Shown in pieces: positions 25,301 through 35,888 of a stretch of DNA of 64,000 nt. The stretch comes from Odiellus spinosus (lineage: Eukaryota; Arthropoda; Arachnida; Opiliones; Phalangiidae), in contig OY987233.1 of NCBI GenBank assembly GCA_963920705.1, positions 2,408,001-2,472,000 on the forward strand. The letters run 5' to 3'. The position numbers were made by a program, and so were the translations under genes. Position 1 is the stretch's first letter. Each line of letters begins with the position of its first letter. The notes beneath the pieces were generated by a model. That model ran no database searches, had not been told where the DNA came from, and saw nothing but the letters and a program-made list of their open reading frames with translations.

Positions 25301-28300
25301 ATCAACGGCAATATTTACTTTAAAAGATACCGCCCAACAAACAAGTACGATGGAATTAAAGAAAGAAGTGGATAGATTAGTTTATACAAATGGTTCAAAT
25401 AAATCCAGAAAGAATGGTGGTAGAAATCATAGAGTTGAATTTGAGAGCGTTAAAGGTGATGGTGATGAAACTGACGGTGATATGCCTAATGATTCTTTAA
25501 CAGAAGAAGGATCTTATTACCCATATCGGGGTCGTAGAGCGAAAAGCGAAAACACTTTAAGAAAAAAATCAAATCGTGAAGCGAAACAATCAATGGTAGG
25601 AAGACTTAACAAACAACGTTCTTATAGCGAACCACGTTCGAAAGTTAATTACGTCAGGGTTGTTAACGGCGATTTAGAACCGTACTATTTGAAAGACGAT
25701 AGAGTTCTTACAATAGAAATAAACGAAAATCAAATGCCTTCACTGATACCCAATATAACATCCAGACAAAGAAGTCACAATCAAAATCAAATAACAAAAT
25801 TAATTAAAAATAGTTCCGGTACTGATCAGGTTTCAGTTATATCACCTAATTCAAGCGTTCGAAGTACCGAATCAAACGCAACAACGTTAAAAGACTCTGG
25901 TTTTAGCGATTATATCGAGACAATACGATCAGCCCGCGAAGTTTCTTCCGAAGGTTCGACAGAAGCCTTAGCTTCCAATAATATGGATCGTGCAGACCGT
26001 TTTTGGACAAGTGATAGCGCAGCGGATATGGTGGATTTCTCTCGAAGAAGACGGATTAAGAGACGTCCCTTAAAATCCGATAATCCAAACAGGGAAATTG
26101 AAAAAAATTCAGATATTGTTAGCGAATTTAAAAACGCGGGACCAAGAGTAGCTGAAAGATTGCAAAAGGAAAGAATTGGAGGTGTTAATTTAAATAATGT
26201 TAAATCAAAAATTGATACTGGGTTTTATGGAAGAAGAGCTACCACAATTCCAACTAGAGAAAGAGCTAGAGTTATTAAAGTAATAAGACCGGCTTCCGAA
26301 ACGAAAAAATATACCAATCCGGAGACGATTGCGCAAGAAGTACAGCAATCACTTAGAAAGTATGTGAATTTTATTATTAATTTGAAACTTGGAGCTAAAA
26401 ATTTATTTTTGAGTTTATTTTCGGAATCGCCGTGCCAAAAAACATATTCGACAATTTTTTCAAATTTATTTGTAAAGTTTCGTAATATTTGAAGAAAAGT
26501 AAATATAAAATCGGACCAATCATATTATTTCAGCCTTCAACAGCGCTCGTAATGTTTTGTCTTAACATTAAAAGAAAAGGCAGGCGTTTGATCAATCAGG
26601 TCTTAGGCATCAAACGCAGGCCTATTATTTTAATGTTAACACATTAACAAGCGCTGTTGAAGCCTGAAATAATATGATTGTCCCGATTCTATATTTACTT
26701 TATTTCAAATTTTACCAAACGTCATATATCAATTTAAACACCAAAAACGTATCGAAAAATTGCGAATATATTCTGGAACACGTTTTTTGGCATCCGTTGA
26801 TTCCGAAAATAAATTCAAAAGCTGTTCCATTTTTAGCTTCAAGTTTCCCTTTGATGTTTTAATTAATAATCAATTTGATGAAATTTAATTAAAAGGTTTG
26901 AGCTGGAACGCAAACTGTTTCAAGAGTTGCAAGACTTAAAACGGCAGCAAATTAGAAGCGGACGAGCCAACGAAGCTTTCATGGTCAAACGTCTCGTTGA
27001 TAAATTCAGGAAAGACGTACTTGGTCCGGGAATCAAAGATTTCGAACCACCGTACAGTTACAGAAACTTTGAACGATACCTTTACGGTGAGCTTCTTTTG
27101 AGAATGATGGACTAATTAAAATAAACGCAATCTTCCATTCGATTCGGGCCTTGTCAAAAGCTACGGTCACACTAGCCGCGTTTATACTAGGCCTTGGAAT
27201 CGATTTGAACCGTTTCAAAACGTTTCGCTAGAGTCGCATGAACGGGAAACCGTCTTTTCTCTAATCGATTTGATTCGATTTCTCGGAACTGCTTCGGGAA
27301 CCAGTTTCGTACCGATTCGGTTTTTACGACCGATGGATGAAGCTACGATAAATCGATTTATAAAATAACGCGTGAACGCGTGACGCTTAAAACAATTCCT
27401 GGTGATTTGAATATCGGTTTGATTTTACCGTTTCAAATCGATTAATAAATGCTAGTGTATGTACTCCTATGTAAGACATGTGTGGCTATATAAACCCGAT
27501 ATTCAAATCGGTTTAAGCCTCACGCGTTATCTTTATAAATCGATTTATCGTAGCTTAATCTATTGGTTGTTGAAACCGAATCGGTATGAAACTGGGTTGC
27601 GAATCAGTTTCGAGAAATCGAATCAAATCGATTCGAGAAAAGACGGTTTCCCGTTCACAAGACTCTAGCGAAACGTTTTGAAACAGTTTAAATCGATTCT
27701 AAGGCCTAGTATGAACTCGGCTTTAGAGAAGCTAAAAAAAAAGGTTGATGGAAAACGGGGCTTTAGAAGAATCGTAATGGTTACACCTTACATTTATTTT
27801 TGTGTGTGTGTGTGTGTTTTATATTTAGATGTCTTACGACAACTCTCAACTTCCAACCATGGAAAAGTACCGAAATTAAAGGTAAATTTATCCTTGTATT
27901 TCTTTCAATTCATTTTAAAACGATGCAAAACTATGAGGCGCCAAAACTGTCAAAATTAAATTAAAAACCTTCCGGCGAAAAAATTATTTTATTAAAAAAA
28001 TATTTATCTTTATAAAAAAACCTTCAACTAAAAAAATGATTCTAACGTAGAAAAATTTTAAATCTAGGTTGGACTATAAAAAAAAATAAAGGGAGAATGC
28101 AAGTGATTATTTGTCGATTTTTTTTTCGTTTAAATAGATCAAATTCACCAGTAAAATACAAACAAATATTAAACTACATATAAATTTAAAACATACAATA
28201 AAAAATGAGCTTAGCTGGATTCATGGATAATCCTGAATTCCTTCGCATTGATGGCTCAGCGATCAATCAAATGTTATTAGAAGTCTCATGGAGGTCTCGC

Positions 28301-31300
28301 CTTAACGACGTGCCTTTGCTCATAGGTCGATGTTCCATCAATGCGATGGAATTCAGGATCTCCATGAATCAAGCTAAGCCTATTTTGTTGGTAAGTTTTG
28401 AATTTATTTCTAGTTTGATATTTGCTCGTAATTTAATGGTGGATTAGGCATATTTAAAACGATAAGGAATCGATAAAAAAAAATCACTTGTTAGGTTGCA
28501 TTCTCATTTTAATACGATTTTAGATAGGCATAGATCTATTAAAATCATAGCCTAAAAATATTTTATTTTTGGTCGCTTTGGCGCATCATTCTTTACTGTG
28601 TAGGGTATAAATTAAATACTCCCCGAATTTTATTAGGCCGCGATTAAGAGCTACTTCTAATTAGTAATTAACTTCGAAACAAAAATATAACATAGTTATA
28701 AAATTACAAATTCTTTTTGGAAAGATTTGGATAAGAGACTTTGAATTTGAACGTAAACTTCCACCAGTGACACCGAAATCGTTAGTCGAAGGTTAGTTAA
28801 AAAACGCAAGTTTCTGATAAATATTAAATCAACATAAACTAATTTAGTCACATTACAATTCCAACGCTTGAAAATAAAACATACGCAAAATTTAACGCGA
28901 GAATAACCTAAATCTAAGAAGGTTAACACGTGGACACTAATCTCAATAAGAAGAAAGAAACTACAAAAACTTTGGGCTAAATTGTGGAACTAACAACCCT
29001 TCTTAGAAAGTAGCCAAGGCATAGCCGCAACCTAATACCTAACTACAACGGTTTTTTTTTTCTTTTCCTTATCGTTTAAATAGGCCTAATCCACCAGTAA
29101 AATTAATAACAATTATTGAACAAGAAATAAAATTAAAACTTACCATCAAAATAGGCTTAGTTGGATTCATGGAGATAGCCTGAATTCCCCGTATAAGGAC
29201 TAGCGACTGGTCATTGATCATGGAGATCCCGCATTCCCCGTAGAAGAGCCATCGTGATCAATGTCATTGTTCGCTAGTTCTTATACGGGGAGTTCAGGAT
29301 ATCTCCATGAATCCAGCTGGGCCTATTTTGATGGTTTTAATTTTATTCTTAGTTTAATATTTGTTTGTAAATTTATTTACTGTTGGATTAGGCCTATTTA
29401 AACGATAAGGAATCGATAAAAACATCACTTGTCGTTAAGCCGCATTCTCCCTTTAACACGCATCATGCAATCACGCGTAAGGTTTAATTATTTCCGCAAT
29501 TAAGCTTACACTATTTATCTATGATTAGATTTGTTTTCTCTCTTGATATTGAGATTAGGGTTAATGCGTTAATGAACCTATATCTTAAATGTACATATAT
29601 TACACGATCACGAATGGCTTTAGTAGTAGTTAACTCACATATTTTCCTTTCTTATCTATAGCCAGTGGAAGAGATGGGTCTGAAGAGCACCTTCATTTTC
29701 GAACCCGAAGGGACCACTCCGTCCCAGTGCGTCATTCGCACTTACAAATGCACTCATGCTTCTGAGGCTTACGGCGGATATCCTGGTAGGCCTTTCTGAC
29801 AAAAAACATCTAACACTCTCCTCTCTCTCGAACATCTTTGGTAGGAATAGTTTCTTTAGTAGATTCTGAGCATGGTCACTTCACCTCGACATGGGAATGA
29901 AATTAAACTTTCTATAAACCACGAACGTTTTCAATTCCTCAATTGAACGGTATCTTTCCACTAACTTGGCTTATACAGCGCTAAATTGAACATCTTTTGA
30001 ATTTATTTCGGAATCACCATACCGAAAAAAGTATCCGAGAATTTTCAACAATTATTAGACATTTTTGGTGTTTAAATTAATGTCTTGAGTTTGGTAAAAT
30101 TTCTATAAAACCAGAACCCTCCTTTGAAGTCTTTTACTCTAAATGTTCGATATAGCGCTCCTCTCTGTACATGGGTAAAATTCACAATTTTACGAGATCG
30201 GAGGGGTCCTACTTCATACCCCCCCTGTCTACGCAAAATTAGAAATTCTCTCTCTCCACAATCGACGACGTTTTTTTGGCGAACTCCAAGGGTGCTAGAG
30301 ATATTCGCTGGACGAACTCCCGCTCCGAAAATATCTACCGTTAGGAGGCGTACGAATCGCGCTTTTTGAAACTAACCCATACAGAGAGGGGTAGACCAGA
30401 CCAGGGAGTAATAGACTTCAAAGGAGGGTTTCATCCATATATAGCGGATTTCTACTAACCTTGGGTTTCATCGGCTTCTGATAAAAGTAAATATAAATTC
30501 GAGCCAATCATATTATTTCAGCCTTCAACAGCGCTTGTCTCAACATTAAAAGAATAAGCCGGCGTTTGATGGACGAGGTCTTGACTCTTGACCATCAAAC
30601 GTCGGCTTATTCTTTTAATGCTGGGAAATTACAACCACTGCTGAAAGCAGAAATAATGATTGGTCCGATTTTATATTTACTTTTTATAGAAATTTTAACA
30701 AACTTTAGAGATTAATTTAAACACGAAAAACGTGTCTAGAAATTGGGAAAAAAATCTGGACTACGTTTTTTGGCCTTGTGATTCCGAAAATAAATTCAAA
30801 AGCTGTTTCATTTTTAGCTCCAAGTTTCCCTTTAATATTTGTTTGCAATATTTTTATTAGTTTTGTCATAAATAATTTTATTCTCTCATTAAATTAATCT
30901 TTAAACATGCCATTTTTAATTTATTTTTCATAATCAGCGTCAGTTGAACAAGTCTTCCAGAACAAAAACTACACAAAGCTACCAGCTATCCATAACAACC
31001 ATGAAATATTGGACAATAAAACCTACGCAAGAGAGTTACTAAGCGATACTGATAAAATTACAAAAACCTTACCAAGCAATTTCCAAACGTCGAATTTACA
31101 CGAAAAACGAACGATTGCCTCGTTACAAAAAATTACCAAAAATGAAAGAAAAAGAGAAATATTGCCAAAGAAGAGACCCGCGCAATTATTTAAATCCGTT
31201 CCAAAAGGAGCCAACAATAACCCGAATAAAATTCAATCTGATAGTCAAACTATTAAAGATAATGGATGGATATCCAAAACTAAAAATTCTCCGGAATTTT

Positions 31301-32760
31301 ACAAGCCAAGTAAAAGGTCAATCTCGATAAAAGCCAACACTGTGAAAGTTCAATCTAAGGTTAGCGATACGAAAGAAAGTAAGGTGAAGATTACCAGAGA
31401 TCGTAAGGATTCCATAGACGAAGACGCCAAGAAACTAATTGAAAAAGAAGCTACTCAAACATTGGAGGATATCGTATCTAAAGTTGTTAATGATGTAGGT
31501 TCTGGAAAACCCATTGATAATAACCAACCTAAACACTCAAATCACGAGGAAAATTTTAATGATATCAAACAAAAACATCCGGTTTTATCATCGATAACTA
31601 GCATGTTCACTTCACCTATTCGATTCATCAAGGGTTACGAAACTAAGAAACATAGCGAATTAAATAACGATAAGCCTGTGGAGGATAGAGATCCAATAGT
31701 TAAACCTGAAAACGACACTCTTCCCAATGAAATTAAGAACTCCACCAAATCAATGTCTTCAAAATCGAATAACAATGTAATTGAAGAGTTTAGTCCTAAA
31801 CACAAAGGTAATATTAAACCATCTTTGGTAATCGATTCTAAATCTAAATCGATTCCAGACAACAATAATGTCGACACTGTATCTTCAAATCAGAACCAAC
31901 CGGAAGTGGTTGAAATATTTGAAAGCACTAGTCCTAAACATCAAGGTAGTGTGGACATATCAATGGTTAATGGTAAAACGAATCCAGACAACAATATTGC
32001 CAATAACGATGAAGTGAACTCCTTAAAGAAATCCAAAGATATATCTATAAAACCGAAAGAGCAAGGGATAGAGGATGAGATTAAAGGAAAATTTAGTCCT
32101 AAACATGAAGGTAGTGTCGTAGAATCAGTGATAGATGGTAAATCGGATACTGACGAGGACTTATTAAAGAAATCAGTATCACCAAAACAGAAAGCATCAG
32201 GCCAAGAAGAAAATTCTAGTCACAATCGTCGAGGTAGTGTCCAACAGTTAATTGTAGATGGTAAATCGAATAACGATGACACGAACTCCTCAAACGAATC
32301 CAAAGCCATACCAGTATCTTCAAGACGTAATTCGTCGGCCAAGAAGGTCTTAACAAAAGAAAATTCTAGTCCTAAGAGACGAGATAGCACCGTACCTTCG
32401 GTAGTACTGGAAGCGGTTAGAGAAAATTTGGATCGTAACGCGAAACCGGATGATTTGGTCACCGTGGAAGTCTCAACTGGTGGAAGCGGCGATGAATCAA
32501 CGAAACTAACGCAAACTCTAACAGTCCAAGAGTTAATAGAAGCCACTCAAAGTAATATTCTAACTACTGAAAAGGAATGGGAATATCCCGGAAAAAAAGG
32601 TTGCCCGAGAGTTCAGTCGGCCGACGAACCATTCACATTCGAAATTAAGCACGGGAAAGAGAAGAATATTTATAAACTACCTTCCGATAAGCTAACGGGC
32701 AGTAAGAAATACCAGATTACTTTTGTTATAGGAAGACAACCCACCGCGATTAAAAGTTAA
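19371..32760 (+). CDS. Ankyrin-repeat protein with long polar tail, 1648 aa, 13 coding exons
   Basis: Coding exons: 19371-19508, 20026-20284, 20403-20642, 21731-21805, 22885-23083, 23192-23325, 23979-24142, 24430-24551, 24935-26359, 26896-27086, 27829-27881, 29662-29785, 30938-32760. All introns are GT-AG with matching phases. The lengths sum to 4947 nt ending in TAA, and a TAA just before the ATG supports the start. Residues ~26-435 hold about 12 ankyrin repeats (GYSTLHLA, GLTALHCAS, GRTALHIAA and similar), a protein-binding solenoid. Residues ~440-920 are polar, Ser/Asn/Arg-rich and probably disordered. Residues ~919-1000 form a charged helical stretch (FELERKLFQELQDLKRQQ). Residues 1042-1648 are Lys/Ser-rich, with five SPKH-like repeats, and end in a better-ordered segment (WEYPGKKGCP...ITFVIGR). 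No signal peptide or membrane segment is seen. The overall plan recalls inversin/diversin-type scaffolds, but the tail is not theirs, so I assign no orthologue. Confidence 0.88.
19576..19995. mobile_element. MITE family B in ankyrin intron 1
   Basis: It runs from TTAAACAGAAATTTGGAGCT to AGCTCCAAGTTTCCCTTTAA, with a central GGCCGGCGTTTGATGGTCAA stem. It ends 30 bp before the next exon. Confidence 0.85.
20717..21013. mobile_element. MITE family E in ankyrin intron 3
   Basis: It runs from AGCTATGGTCACACTAGCAT to AAGGTCTAGTTTGATCCCAGCT, in the same orientation as the copy at 15620. Confidence 0.75.
21826..22135. repeat. Fold-back repeat rich in TGCGCAAAA, ankyrin intron 4
   Basis: GCGCATTTTCATTTGC at the left recurs inverted as GCGCAAAATGAAAAC and further AACTGCGCAAAAGGA units at the right. 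Between them lies a CCTAACCTAATCTAACGTAA run. Limits are approximate. Confidence 0.6.
23355..23512. mobile_element. MITE family C in ankyrin intron 6
   Basis: It runs from about CTATCTGCCCCTTTAAAATC to GATAGTCCCTTTAAA, ~155 bp, inverted ends. It abuts the family A copy at 23509. A second copy lies at 35583-35712. Confidence 0.65.
23509..23912. mobile_element. MITE family A, full-length, in ankyrin intron 6
   Basis: It runs from TTAAAGGGAGGATGCAACCT to GGTTGCATTCTCCCTTTAA. The central stem is partly degraded. It ends 66 bp before the next exon. Confidence 0.8.
24650..24878. mobile_element. Short repeat family N, copy 1, ankyrin intron 8
   Basis: Tips are GGGACGAAAATAAT and ATTTCCATCCC (inverted). 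Inside are repeated TGGACAAATGTCCA-type inverted blocks. It is homologous to 51832-52056 and 59157-59350. Confidence 0.8.
26377..26854. mobile_element. MITE family B filling ankyrin intron 9
   Basis: It runs from TTAATTTGAAACTTGGAGC to CTTCAAGTTTCCCTTTGA. The intron (26360-26895) has only ~17 bp before and ~41 bp after the element. Read-through from the upstream exon stays open ~130 bp into the MITE. Confidence 0.85.
27158..27460. mobile_element. MITE family E, copy with doubled left tip, ankyrin intron 10
   Basis: It starts AAGCTACGGTCACACTAG, which runs directly into CCGCGTTTATACTAGGCC, so two alternative tips are joined. It ends ATAAATGCTAGTGTAT. Confidence 0.75.
27491..27724. mobile_element. 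MITE family E, opposite orientation, ankyrin intron 10
   Basis: It runs from about AACCCGATATTCAAATCGGT to AAGGCCTAGTATGAACTCGG. It faces the copy at 27158, forming an inverted pair just upstream of the 53-nt exon. Confidence 0.7.
27798..27828 (+). promoter_or_regulatory. TG repeat in the acceptor tract of the 53-nt exon
   Basis: A (TG)8-9 run (about 27801-27817) followed by TTTTATATTTAG leads into the exon at 27829. Such TG/UG tracts near acceptors of small exons often bind splicing regulators. That role is inference. Confidence 0.5.
28087..28512. mobile_element. MITE family A, full-length, ankyrin intron 11
   Basis: It runs from AAAGGGAGAATGCAAGTGAT to GGTTGCATTCTCATTTTAA, with the CGCATTGATGGCTCAGCGAT stem subtype. 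The right tip is diverged. Confidence 0.8.
29025..29456. mobile_element. MITE family A, 'TATACGGGGAGT' subtype, ankyrin intron 11
   Basis: The left tip is degraded (GCCGCAACCTAATACC) and the right end is GCCGCATTCTCCCTTTAA. The central stem pairs CCCCGTATAAGGACTAGCGA with TCGCTAGTTCTTATACGGGG. Confidence 0.8.
29976..30835. mobile_element. MITE family B with nested element F, ankyrin intron 12
   Basis: Left half 29976-30110, right half 30484-30835 ending CTCCAAGTTTCCCTTTAA, with the CCGGCGTTTGATGGACGAGG stem. It is interrupted by a foreign insert. Confidence 0.8.
30115..30430. mobile_element. Element F, ~316 bp, nested in family B
   Basis: Inverted 25-bp tips begin AACCCTCCTTTGAAGTCT with one mismatch. 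The interior is G+C-richer than its surroundings. The full insert into family B may extend to ~30111-30483. Confidence 0.75.
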
Positions 32761-33082
32761 ATCAATTATTTAAAAGGAGGCTGTCACCCATTTTCTACGA
32801 GCTCCTAAAGGCATTTACGCACCATTTTCAGAAAGATGGTTAAAAAACTATTAAAAAAATATATATAATTCTCTATGTACGTCTGTCTGATCATAGGGAA
32901 CGCTAAAATGGACAAGAACGCTAGTGTAGATGATAAATTTCGTTGCAAACTCCGGTTGAATTTGAGTTTTTATCTAATAACACGCGGTAGTGATTTCCGC
33001 GTGCTTTATTTCAAATGTCAATCAAGCCTAACGGCAAGACCTAATTTAGGCCTAATTATTAAATGTTTCGGAGATTAGAGAT

Positions 33083-33088
33083 AATAAA
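33083..33088 (+). terminator. Candidate polyadenylation signal of the ankyrin gene
   Basis: AATAAA, 323 nt after the stop codon, is the first canonical hexamer seen downstream. Confidence 0.4.
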
Positions 33089-33711
33089 ATAGGTAGTAAA
33101 TAATATTTTATACGCGTTATCTTACAATTTTTTAAAAACAAAACTCCCCCGCGATACTAAGTCATCGCTATGGTTTAGTGGCTATTTTATTTTAATTATT
33201 TATTGTTGAATCTCCCTTTAAAAACCAATATATAAGAGCTTTGAAAAAATAGTGTCAGCCTCACTTTAAAAGTCAGATTTAATTATTTCCCCTTAACAGT
33301 ATAAGAAATTGACCTTAAACATGAGTATATAATGATATAGCAGAGTCGTTTAGTACAATTTAACTTTATACTTAACAGCTATATATGGCTTTATTACTAT
33401 GGATGCGTTCAGTAACTTTCAAAAATAGCTCTTATTGAAAATATATAATAAAAAAAAACAGCATCATAAGAATTTGTTTGCCTTAAATCTTGTAAAAATG
33501 CCTCGAATGTGTAAAAAAGGTCTTCGTGAAAACATTACATGAAAATCCAAAAATTATTTAAATTTTACCCCTTCGACGACGAGAAATGTAGTCAGTTCCC
33601 TTTCGTGACTACTTACTTCGCCCAAAGATCTAAAACCCAGGTTTTCTCCCTTTTCTAGTTTTGGCAGAGGTTTTGGTTGTTCCTTGTTAATATAATTAGG
33701 GTTTCATTTAC
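33089..33711. other. No gene seen downstream of the ankyrin gene
   Basis: A+T-rich 3' flank with no recognised repeat. Confidence 0.4.
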
Positions 33712-33783
33712 CTGAGCTTCGTTAGTGGCATCCCTCTCGCTGCTTGATGAACTGGAAGTGTCGTTTGAAAACTTACGAGGCAT
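33712..33783 (-). CDS. Candidate 24-codon first exon, function unknown
   Basis: On the minus strand an ATG with A at -3 opens a reading of MPRKFSNDT, six serines, then ERDATNEAQ. It ends exactly at CAG followed by GTAAAT, a good splice donor. The Ser-rich, charged start resembles a disordered nuclear-protein N-terminus. Without splicing it runs into a stop about 20 codons on. No partner exon was found towards the ankyrin gene, so this may be chance or part of a gene nested antisense. No function is assigned. Confidence 0.2.
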
Positions 33784-34689
33784 TTTGTCTTTGCAAAAAA
33801 TTCTTATGGTCTATTCCTATAACACGAACGCCTTGTTATCCAAGAGTACCTTCACACACAAATTAAATCCGTTTCATATTTTTCTCACAGAATGAATAAC
33901 AAAAAGTACATACGAAATCCTAATATAATCCGTTACTTGTGAATATGATTATGACGAAACAAAATATAAGCCGAGGTTTTTTAACGCGTTTTAGGACCTT
34001 CCTTTGGTTTCTTTGTTCTCTAAGAGAAAAACTTCTCTCGAGAAAGATCGCGAACCCTGACCTGGTCATCTGGGTCATCTGACAACTGTATTCCTTCCCT
34101 GAATACTAGCCGTCGAGGTGTCGACTGTCGACCAAAACTGTTTGGGCGCTGTACCTAAGAATAAGTCCCGTAGTGACAGATTTATGTCCTATAATTCGGG
34201 GTTTATAGTGTCGGGTAGGCCCAGCTCAGATCGGATGATTTTCGGTTAGCTTTGGTTTGTTTGAAGGGCCAGTGTTTGTCGGGTATCTACGCAATTCGTG
34301 ACTCATCAGCGTAATTTTCACGAGTATGAGGGAAGACTGTATCGCAAAGGTTCCCCACATCGCCAACCTCAATTCCATCCCTCCCAGAATCGAATATACA
34401 AGGAAGAATCCAAATCATTGAACCGGATACGCTTTGGTAGCGATATTTAACTACGCTCCAGCTCGAGCAGTGTTCTGTAACCATTCGAAATCTTGAATTC
34501 GGTCGAAAACAGCAGATTCTCTCTTACATACTAATAACTGTAACAGGGAATTTGCAGTTTTCAATCGAAAAATAGTTTTTTTTTTTTGGTCAACGTTCTC
34601 TGTTAGAGCCTTAAGTGGTGGCGCACTCCTGTAAACTGGCGTCTCAGTGGCAGAGGTTGGGTGTTGTCCTGTTCGACCTGCACGTCCCT
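33784..34689. other. No gene seen
   Basis: Moderately G+C-rich for the window. Minus-strand frames at 34287-34484 and 34451-34723 have no recognised motif. It may be old transposon sequence. Confidence 0.35.
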
Positions 34690-35282
34690 TGGCAAGGTTT
34701 CCGATAACTGACCCCCCCACCATATAACGATGGTTTTGATCTAATTAGGACCTGGGGAGTTCAGAAAAAATACTTAAAATCTTCAATCATCGGAAGTTTG
34801 AGAAAAACGCATTTCAAGACTTGGAGTTTGCATGTTAAATCCCATAGATTTTAACCCAACCCAACCTAAAATATACCCAATCTAACCTAACGTAACCCAA
34901 CCCATGGCGCATTCTATGGGATTTTAGCATGGGAATTTCTAATTTTCAAATACGTTTTTCTCAAACTTCCGGTGGTCGGAGATTTTTTTTATTATTTTTT
35001 TTTAACTCCCCAGGTCCTAAATACATAGTTTTCACTAAAGGGGGTAAGTGCCGTTCCCCCCATGTTGCCAACCACTTGTGAGTGCAGAGGGAAAGGCTAG
35101 AGTTCAGTTTTGAAACCGATCTGTTCTGAACTGCACTCACAAGCTCCTGGCAACCTGGGAATGAAAGCAAAGCTGGGTAAGAGGGGTGGAATTTTCTTTT
35201 GCCCCTTTACTGAAAACTATGTATAGTCTATAACCATCGTTATTTAGTGGGGGGTCGGTTAACGGAAATCTCCCCCGTCCCT
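34690..35282. repeat. Nested fold-back structure
   Basis: The outer arms are CCGATAACTGACCCCCCCAC..ATAACGATGG (34698-34735) and the inverse CCATCGTTATTTAGTGGGGG..CGG (35236-35270). Inside is the element at 34749-35020. To its right is a second hairpin pairing TAGTTTTCACTAAAGGGG with CCCCTTTACTGAAAACTA, enclosing a third that pairs GTTGCCAACCACTTGTGAGT with ACTCACAAGCTCCTGGCAAC. Confidence 0.75.
34749..35020. mobile_element. MITE, GGACCTGGGGAGTT tips, ~272 bp
   Basis: Inverted ends GGACCTGGGGAGTT / AACTCCCCAGGTCC lie between TA-containing flanks. The arms also share GGAAGTTTGAGAAAAACG. The loop has a CAACCTAAAATATACCCAAT run. Confidence 0.8.
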
Positions 35283-35539
35283 TACTCATAGGGACTGTTG
35301 CGAATGGTCCGCAACGGTATGGTCCTTCCTCTTCCACATCATCCGTTGCGTGGGCAATTCCCAGTCCTCATCTGGGTAGTCCATTAGTCCCATATCAGAC
35401 CTGTCCCCCCCCCCCCCCCGTCCCCTTCCCTAGACCGACAACAAAATTGTACGAGCTCAAGGCACCCCAAGAGGGAGCGGCTGCAACTCATTAAACCGAT
35501 ACAAAAAAAAAAAAATCTCCGCTAAGCTAGACGAAATGT

Positions 35540-35712
35540 CGACTTTAAAGGGGATTTAAAAATCGCAGATAGTCCCTTTAAAGGCGCTGCTCCAGAATTT
35601 GCCCCTTGAAAAAACATCTCCCCTTATGCACAATTTATGATGATCAAAGTCGTCTGCTAAGCAAGAAAAGGCGACTTTAAAGGGGCTTTAAAAAAAGCTT
35701 ATAGTCCCTTTA
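35540..35712. mobile_element. MITE family C plus an extra end copy
   Basis: An end segment GACTTTAAAGGGGATTTAAA..GATAGTCCCTTTAAA (35541-35582) is followed by a ~130-bp copy ending GGGGCTTTAAAAAAAGCTTA..CCCTTTAA. It matches the copy at 23355-23512. Confidence 0.65.
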
Positions 35713-35888
35713 ACCACTTGTCTTCCAACGTATGTTTAAAAAAAAAAAAAAAAAAAAAATTAATGGCTCTTTGTTTAGCTTTAGATTTTCATTTTTATCC
35801 ACATTTTAATGAGAAGGAAAATTGAATTAAGCTTATTTATCTCAAACCTCCTTTCTATTAGCATTTAAAAACATATTTTATAATAACA

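Noticed and set aside
26360-26492. Ankyrin protein ending at the stop near 26492
   Set aside because: This extension reads through the donor GTATGT into a family B MITE. Splicing to 26896 keeps phase and restores coding similarity in style.
27678-27959. 93-codon frame across the 53-nt ankyrin exon
   Set aside because: It reads the exon in the wrong frame and continues through an intron and a MITE.
34451-34723. 90-codon minus-strand gene
   Set aside because: No motif. It starts inside a fold-back repeat and has no splice or start context that stands out.
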